Positions 58,047-64,000 of a stretch of DNA of 64,000 bases are shown here, in pieces. The DNA is from Poecilobothrus nobilitatus (Eukaryota; Arthropoda; Insecta; Diptera; Dolichopodidae). The notes under the pieces were generated by a model. It had not been told where the DNA came from and did not search any database. It worked only from the letters and a program-made list of their open reading frames with translations. The number at the start of each line of letters is the position of its first letter. Position 1 is the stretch's first letter. The translations under genes were made by a program, and so were the position numbers. The stretch spans positions 251,553,946 to 251,617,945 of the forward strand of contig OX352772.1 in NCBI GenBank assembly GCA_947095535.1. Reading direction: 5' to 3'.

Positions 58047-60337
58047 AGACAGAATAAAATTAGTTCTCAAAGAATTAGGTTCTTTTATTGTGAAACAAGC
58101 CTTTCTCTTCGTACACCTAAGGTGAGGCTGCCTTAGGCACAATAACAAGGAAAAAAATTATAATACCTTATCTTAACTTATATCTTAGAAGGATAATTTC
58201 TATCTCATGATTTTTTATATGTAAGAAAAAAAAAGTTTCGTCATATAACAGACAAAATGTTTGTGGAGACTGATATAAAAAAATTAGCAATTTATAAATG
58301 CTTGAGGTTATCTTTTAATAGTTTTTGTGATTACTTTTTTAACAGCAACAAAAAGCAAAAAAAAAAAAATTTAAAAACTTTTTATGATTTTGCTTATGCT
58401 TGTGCCTCTATCTTTGTTTCCTTTTTAATAAAACATGCAGTAAATTGTCTAATGTTCGTTAATGTGCATAATTATGAATATAATAACGAAAGTTAATAAG
58501 AAAGCAAAATTATGATTGTACTTTTGTGATTATACTTTTCCAGTTTAGGAAATTTAAACTTAGGATGACAGCAAGAAAGAAAAACCTTTTTGATTTAAAT
58601 GTGATTAAAGAAAATTTTAAAGAGAAAGTTTTAACGAAAATATAACTTTTGAAAGAGTTTTAGGTGATAAAAAAAGAGATTTAAAACCGCAGAAGTAAGT
58701 ATTGAATGTTAAAAGATTAAACAGGTAACATTATAGACTATAGGTTCATAATAAGAATCTACAGTATATGTAATACAATATTGTATTATACAATTATATT
58801 AGAATTCATCATTAGCGTAATAGGCTTGCTAACAATTTTATTTAATAACCTGTATTCAAATTGCTATAGGCACTTTCTAATTTTGATATAATAGGTGCAT
58901 TCTTAAGAGAAGGGTCAAATTTAAGCAAAAATATTTTTGAGATTATTTAAGCACAGTACAAGAGAAGAGTAAAGAAAATAAAAACTTAAATTTACTTTTC
59001 TATCATAAAACCGAAAAAAACTATTTATCACTTTTATGAATACATTTTTTAATTGAAGTTAAGTTCTTTTTTTCATTTAAGTTGCAAAAAATTTCATTTT
59101 GTATACGTGTTTTTGAAACATCTTATTGCAGATCTTACATTTTCCAGAGTGAAAGTGTTATTTTGGCTTTTAGCGAGTTTATGAAAAATCAAACAAATAA
59201 TGCGTAATAACATAAAATTTAAAAAAGTTAAGTTCAGAATTTATAAAAAACTTATCATAAAAAACATCTTAGATTAAAAGAAAACTTTTGTTACAAGTAA
59301 CCCAAAACTAAAAAGCTGATACCTGAGACATTTGAATGATGAACATACTCGTATTTAAGAGAAAACAAAATAAATAAAATGGTGTAGGATATAAACAAAT
59401 TTTTTTTGCAACTTTTTTGGTTGTTATAAAATGTTTTTTATTCCTTTAACAGTATATAGGATATGGGGTTTCTGGGGCTGTCAGATGACACCACAATATT
59501 TTGACGGTTGTTATTTTGAATCTAGTGTTCGTTATTTTGAAAGTTTTTGAATATAGTGTTCGTTAATTTTAAAGTGAGAATTAAGTGTAAGGTATAATGA
59601 AATAGGTTTTAGGATTAGAAGGTTGAATGATTCAATTAAATGAGAGAATGTTATTTGTTGAAGTTATAGTGCCTAGAGCTGCCGGTGCAGACGCAGTTGT
59701 TGATTTCGGAAGTATTAGGTTTTGAAATGGTAGTTGAAATTGGGTAGAGTGGGAGGAAGCTTGAAACTTCAGTAGAGATGGTATATGGTATATATCCGTC
59801 GAAGCTGTTGATAAGTGAACCCGTCGAAGTTGTTGGAAGCATGGGTTTTGAATAGATTATATTATAAATGTAAAGATGTAGTGAAATTATAAAAATACCC
59901 TATAGTATGTAGTGAATGTTTGTGGTTTTGTGATAAGAGTTTAAAATTTAAAATTCAGAATTTTGTTTTGCTGTTTTAATTGTTTTATTATTTAAATGGG
60001 GAGTGAAGAATGGATGTTTGTATGATTGTGTCAGCAAAATAGAAATTTTATGTAAAGCATCTGTAAAAAGAACGATTTAGAAATAGAAAAATGAAAAATT
60101 GCAGTTTTAATTTTTTTTAAGTTCTTATTGGTCTTATATGAAGCAATAGTTAAAAATTAAAATTGTGCTGATAAGAAAATAAAAATTTTTTTTTCTCTTC
60201 TCTCAACTTAAATTAATTGTACTGATAAGAAAATAAAAAATTTTTAGAAGTAGTAGTGCTTCATTAAAAAAATCAGAAATTACGTCAGGGAATTTCTTTG
60301 ATTAAAACAATTTAAAGAAAAAGCAACGAGATGTATA
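58047..60337. other. AT-rich stretch without recognisable gene
   Basis: A near-palindrome CCTAAGGTGAGGCTGCCTTAGG lies at about 58118-58139. A TGTTCGTTATTTTGAA-type word is repeated near 59527 and 59557. No gene is recognised. Confidence 0.3.
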
Positions 60338-60646
60338 CTACAAAATTTTTTTATTTATTTTTAATGTTTTTCGATATTTACATTTTTTTTCTTGAAATTT
60401 CTTTACAATTTTACCTAATCGTAATAGGCATATCTTAGGAAATTTGATTGAACTCTGAGTAAGTAAATCCGTCCATTTATCATCTTTATCTTCTCTCAAT
60501 GAATTGAATTGGATCAATGTTGACTCAGCATAATTTCCCAAAAAATTTATATGATACTGAATTTCACGTCTATATTTCCTTCTAAAATTTTTTTTATTTT
60601 CAAGAAAAAATTTATTAAATACGATAATTGTTCTGGCAAACTCCAT
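60338..60646 (-). CDS. Hypothetical basic protein, 102 residues
   Basis: An intact frame starting MEFARTIIVFNKFF, rich in Lys and Arg (RRKYRREIQYH, KKFQEKKCKYRK), with a mixed-composition centre (YAESTLIQFNSLREDKDDKWTDLL). Composition is less repetitive than chance AT-rich ORFs nearby. It lies 2 kb from the Polinton integrase and could be one of that element's accessory genes. I do not recognise a family. Confidence 0.35.
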   Translation of the reverse strand: MEFARTIIVFNKFFLENKKNFRRKYRREIQYHINFLGNYAESTLIQFNSLREDKDDKWTDLLTQSSIKFPKICLLRLGKIVKKFQEKKCKYRKTLKINKKIL

Positions 60647-61150
60647 TGTTAGTTGAAAACTAAAGAAAACTAATTAAGCCATTAATTTAAAAACAAAATA
60701 TGAAAATACTGAGAATTAACTAAATCTTCTATGGGTAGGAGTGTTAAGGGGTATAGAAATCTATTAGGTAAGTTTATGAATGTATTATGTTTCGGTTCGA
60801 TAGCAATCCTATGATCTTATACAGAGAAGATGTGTTTTTTTCTAATAATCTTATATTTATTCAAAATTGTATAAAAGGTAAATTTGAAGATTAAAAAGTG
60901 TTATAAGACGGTAAGTTTAGCAACTGAAAAGATCAAATGTTTTGGGCTAATAACATTTTACATGGTTATAAATATTGTATTTGTGGCCGGAAATGGACTT
61001 CAATCAAGATAATTAATTGGAAAATACTCCATGATTTTTTGGAGATATGGTGGGGGGGGGGGGGGAGGGCATGTGTTTTAAAAATTAGAAATGGTGAGTC
61101 AATAAATAATAAATAATTTGTCAATAAATAATAAATAATTTTTATCTCCA

Positions 61151-61492
61151 TTGGATTGGCAACATATTAAAATAGAAATATATGGCGGTGATATTTCCAT
61201 TATTGGTACAATCAGACAATCATCAATCAAAAATCAAGTAACCAACAGTTTTGGGGGCGATTGTCCTTTTGCTGAAGAAGATGATTGGGAGTTGATTGAG
61301 AAAAATATTTCAAATGTATTATCAAAAGATAAGAATAAAAGAATTTCAGAACATATTCAATCATTTTCCATGAAAACAAGTGAATATGAAGAAAATCAAA
61401 ACGAAATGAAAAAATCTATGATAAGGAAACGAATTGATGATCGAATTATATTTATATCATCAATAGAGAATACATATAATGAAAAAAAATAA
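61151..61492 (+). CDS. Hypothetical protein, 113 residues
   Basis: An intact frame starting MDWQHIKIEIYGGD, with an acidic centre (CPFAEEDDWELIEKN) and a Lys/Glu-rich, probably helical C-terminus. The first of three plus-strand frames in a row (61151, 61510, 61731). The 17-base gap to the next ATG suggests a compact, virus-like or transposon-like arrangement. No family recognised. The AT-rich setting makes some open frames expected, but the residue use is protein-like. Confidence 0.45.
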   Translation: MDWQHIKIEIYGGDISIIGTIRQSSIKNQVTNSFGGDCPFAEEDDWELIEKNISNVLSKDKNKRISEHIQSFSMKTSEYEENQNEMKKSMIRKRIDDRIIFISSIENTYNEKK

Positions 61493-61509
61493 TAAATCAA
61501 ATTGGGGAT

Positions 61510-61677
61510 ATGTTAACTAATTTAAGAAAATTACTTGAAAGTTTAAAAGAGGAGTATTTAGATTATATGGAAGCTTTTTCAGATGGGAGAGATCGTTATT
61601 TACCACATTTTATGTATGTTTGTTCTATTATAAGTCAAGTAAAGTTTGTACATAAAAAAGAAATTTCGAGAAAATAA
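61510..61677 (+). CDS. Hypothetical small protein, 55 residues
   Basis: ATG at 61510 to TAA at 61675-61677, reading MLTNLRKLLESLKEEYLDY and then MEAFSDGRDRYLPHFMYVC. The N-terminus has a leucine-heptad, amphipathic-helix look. Too short for assignment; position between two longer frames on the same strand is the main support. Confidence 0.35.
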   Translation: MLTNLRKLLESLKEEYLDYMEAFSDGRDRYLPHFMYVCSIISQVKFVHKKEISRK

Positions 61678-61730
61678 AAAGTATACATAATATATTTTAA
61701 GTTTCTAACAAATTATTCTTTCGTCTACCT

Positions 61731-62399
61731 TTGATGAAGACAGATCATATTTTTCATAAAACGATGATATCATATATCATATTTATTTTCGCTTTGTTAA
61801 CTATACAAACCAATTCAATCCCAATTCCTGATGTCAAGTTAGATGAATCAGCTTTTGGAAGCACTTATTTTAATATATTACTTCCAAATAATGAAACCGT
61901 TAAAATAAATTTATCAGTTCAGCTTTTACAACATTCAATTTCTCATGAACTAAACAAAGTATCATCAATTAGTACAACTATATCCACATCAATAACTACT
62001 TTCAAAGCAGATGGTTATTTACTTAGAGATAAAGCTGATTTTGATCCTCAATATGTATCTATAGATGAAGCCATTGAAGCTTTTAGACAAGATCTGATAT
62101 TAAAAGAACATAATATAGGTGGAATAATAAATAGCGATTATGTGTTCTACAGATATTTTAAATTAGAATATGCTGTTGATAAAGAAATTCATATCCGATG
62201 TGCATATGATAGTAATTTCAAACAAAAATTTCTCAAAATGCAATGCTTCGAATGCCGCGAAATTTTAGCAGATAGAATAACAAGTACTGGAGAGGTACAA
62301 TCAGTTTCACTTATGGATACAGATTATAAATCTGAATACACAGTTCTAGATTTGCGATCAATAAAACAAAAGTCAACATATCAAATGGAAATTTCATAA
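61731..62399 (+). CDS. Hypothetical secreted or membrane-targeted protein, 222 residues, intact
   Basis: Starting at the ATG at 61731 (another ATG is the next codon), the first 30 residues contain a hydrophobic core (MISYIIFIFALLTIQTN) followed by SIPIPDV, a good signal-peptide pattern. The rest is polar, with an LLPNNETVKINL strand-like stretch, a Ser/Thr-rich segment (SISTTISTSITTF) and four cysteines, two in a CFEC motif near residue 174. No second membrane segment. It is the longest intact, complex-composition frame in the right-hand 15 kb and ends 140 bp before the convergent integrase remnant. I do not recognise the family. It may be a cargo or structural gene of the Polinton-like element. 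Confidence 0.55.
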   Translation: MMKTDHIFHKTMISYIIFIFALLTIQTNSIPIPDVKLDESAFGSTYFNILLPNNETVKINLSVQLLQHSISHELNKVSSISTTISTSITTFKADGYLLRDKADFDPQYVSIDEAIEAFRQDLILKEHNIGGIINSDYVFYRYFKLEYAVDKEIHIRCAYDSNFKQKFLKMQCFECREILADRITSTGEVQSVSLMDTDYKSEYTVLDLRSIKQKSTYQMEIS

Positions 62400-62536
62400 T
62401 TTTTACAAATAAAATAAAATAATATATTACGTAATTGGAAATTAATAAAAATAATAAAAATTTTTTTTTATAATACATCATTTTTATTTATCCATGAATT
62501 ATGATTAGTAGAAAATCCTAACCACTTAACAAAAAT

Positions 62537-63415
62537 TTAATCACCTTTAGTTTTAAGAATTTTTTCAATCAAGTATACATGTTTTTGATTAGCTTTTAAT
62601 AGTTCATATTTATAGAAGCCTTCTTGTATTGGTTGACCTTGATAATCTTCTAATAAATATGTTACAGGGTTGGTAATCTGAACTTTCTTGATTTTAAATA
62701 TTTCAGTTGTCCAATTGGTTGTATAACCTTTTTCAAAAATATGTTTATATTTGCTTATTCGAACTGGATCATCAACTTTAAATTTAGCAAACGGAGATGT
62801 TTTAATATGATTGTATGCAGTTTTGAGTAAATCATTAGCATTATGTTTATTAACATCTGAGGGATTTTTCTTAATTGTTCGATGTTTAGTATTGTTGTAT
62901 TGTTTGACTAGTTTATCAATTATATTAATCCATTTGTAATTTCCGTTAAAACTAAATTCTTTCCACATCTTTTCTTTTACAGTTCTATTAAAACGTTCTA
63001 CAATAGATGCTTTTAATGTGCTATATGTTGAATAATGGTTTATATGATATTTATGCATTAGTTTTTGAAATATTTTATTAAAAAATTCTTTTCCATCTTC
63101 GGGTTGTAAATTTTGAGGTTGTCTTTTAGAATTTACAAAAATATTTTACATTGCTTCTGTAACGTTCTCTGAAGTTTTTGTTTTTATAGGAATTACCCAT
63201 GCATACTTAGAAAAGGTGTCAAATGGTGTGGTACTTAGAAAAGGTGTCAAAAATGACAGTTAATAAAAATTTAAAACCTTTGTTCTCTTTAGCATATAAA
63301 TCCATTTCTACTAAATCAGCTTGCCAAAGATCATTAAATCCTTTTATTATAACTCTACGTCGTTCAAAATTTCTCCGTGCAGGCTTATGAAGCTCTTCAC
63401 AACCTCTCTTTTACT
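62537..63415 (-). pseudogene. Polinton/Maverick-type integrase, inactivated
   Basis: From right to left: a degenerate start with NDLWQADLV (first catalytic Asp), DTFSKYAWVIPIKTKT, then a TAA at 63146-63148, EDGKEFFN (second Asp), YSTLKASIVERFNR (catalytic Glu), YNNTKHRTI, and a C-terminal chromo-like region FKVDDPVRISKYKHIFEKGY ... TYLLEDYQGQPI. These motifs identify the retroviral-like integrase of Polintons, which inserts the element DNA. A 28-bp tandem duplication near 63207-63255 adds a frameshift. The last 173 residues are open from the ATG at 63058 to 62537. Confidence 0.85.
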
Positions 63416-63465
63416 CATTTTTAAATAAAATAAAATAAAATAAATTGTATGTAATTATTATATAA

Positions 63466-63834
63466 CTAATTAGAAAATCTTTGATTGAAAATGATTTCCC
63501 GATGATTACTATGTAGAATCTGAGAAATAATAATATCAGTATTTTGAATTCGTTTATTAAATCTATAGCGATCCAGTGCTATAACTTCCCAATATTTTTG
63601 CCGATCTAACTTATATGCTGTATTCCATTTGTATAATATATGCATTTGGGGCTTTAACATAAATTTGACTCTCTTTTTTACTTTTTTGCCATCATCATTA
63701 TCCTCTTCCTCATGACTATCCTCAGATAAATCTGCAATTTCACCAGAAGTATCATCTTCCTTTTCATCACTCTCATCAGACGAATCTGAAGCTTCAAGCC
63801 AATCGAATAAATCTACAACTTCATCCTTACTCAT
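63466..63834 (-). CDS. Hypothetical acidic protein upstream of the integrase, 122 residues
   Basis: An intact frame starting MSKDEVVDLFDWLEASDSSD, with a long Asp/Glu/Ser-rich region (about residues 14-48), then KKVKKRVKFMLKPQMHILYKWN and YWEVIALDRYRFNKRI. It starts upstream of the integrase on the same strand, and the region just upstream of the integrase also begins with MSKREVV, a similar start. Probably a small Polinton gene; no family recognised. Confidence 0.5.
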   Translation of the reverse strand: MSKDEVVDLFDWLEASDSSDESDEKEDDTSGEIADLSEDSHEEEDNDDGKKVKKRVKFMLKPQMHILYKWNTAYKLDRQKYWEVIALDRYRFNKRIQNTDIIISQILHSNHREIIFNQRFSN

Positions 63835-64000
63835 CTTAAAAATAACTAATTAGAATATATGTACCTCTCTTTCAGTTATTTATAAATAAAATAAAATAAA
63901 TAAAACGAACAATAAATGTTCAATGTATTAAAATTTATATTCTTTATTTGTATAATAGTTTACAAGTATGTTTACTTTTATTATAACCTATTTTCTATTC

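Noticed and set aside
61041..61060. Run of G (possible G-quadruplex)
   Set aside because: A single uninterrupted homopolymer in a non-conserved context; could be an assembly or sequencing error.

Overview
The window is strongly AT-rich animal DNA, most likely from an insect and probably a fly (Diptera). The grounds are Ty3/gypsy elements with an errantivirus-type envelope gene, a mariner, several LINE remnants, P-like, hAT-like and PIF/Harbinger-like transposase scraps, Polinton sequence, and many short elements built like the DINE-1/Helentron-derived elements of flies, with (GTCC)n tracts and hairpin ends. I see no confident single-copy host gene, no tRNA, rRNA or CRISPR. It reads as a transposon graveyard with nested insertions, in which almost every coding region is broken.

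Layout. 1-4.7 kb: integrase remnant, a hidden PIF/Harbinger remnant, a DINE-like element and an LTR-like segment. 4.7-7.9 kb: a nearly complete LINE second ORF on the minus strand with one frameshift. 9.3-24.3 kb: a block bounded by two inverted copies of a long hairpin repeat. Inside it lies a tandem duplication (10094-16877 and 16878-22390, about 5.5 kb per unit) carrying gag remnants, a LINE endonuclease remnant, an envelope-like gene and part of a gene from an arthropod family with no known function, probably transposon-borne. A mariner with perfect TA target duplication sits only in the first copy, and the second copy preserves the empty site. 24.5-31 kb: a tandem array of about 740-bp monomers, one of which holds two DINE-like elements. 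31.6-49.5 kb: more DINE-like elements, a Jockey/CR1-like LINE, an RTE-like LINE with an internally deleted LTR retrotransposon inserted in it, a P-like transposase fragment, a hAT fragment and a candidate MITE. 51-54 kb: another decayed LINE. 54.6-55.8 kb: a DINE-like element. 60.3-64 kb: a Polinton/Maverick-type integrase remnant beside several small open frames, including one 222-residue protein with a signal-peptide-like start.

The strongest structural themes are these. (1) Three DINE-like families share a common head of about 200 bp (ATACCC/GGGTAT hairpin, then a (GTCC)n tract) but have unrelated bodies, two of them minisatellites with periods of about 142-147 bp. (2) The hairpin-bounded block contains a recent tandem duplication. 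(3) Two uncharacterised coding families are worth pursuing: the transposase-like gene at 21.5-23.4 kb and the open frames next to the Polinton integrase at 60.3-63.8 kb.
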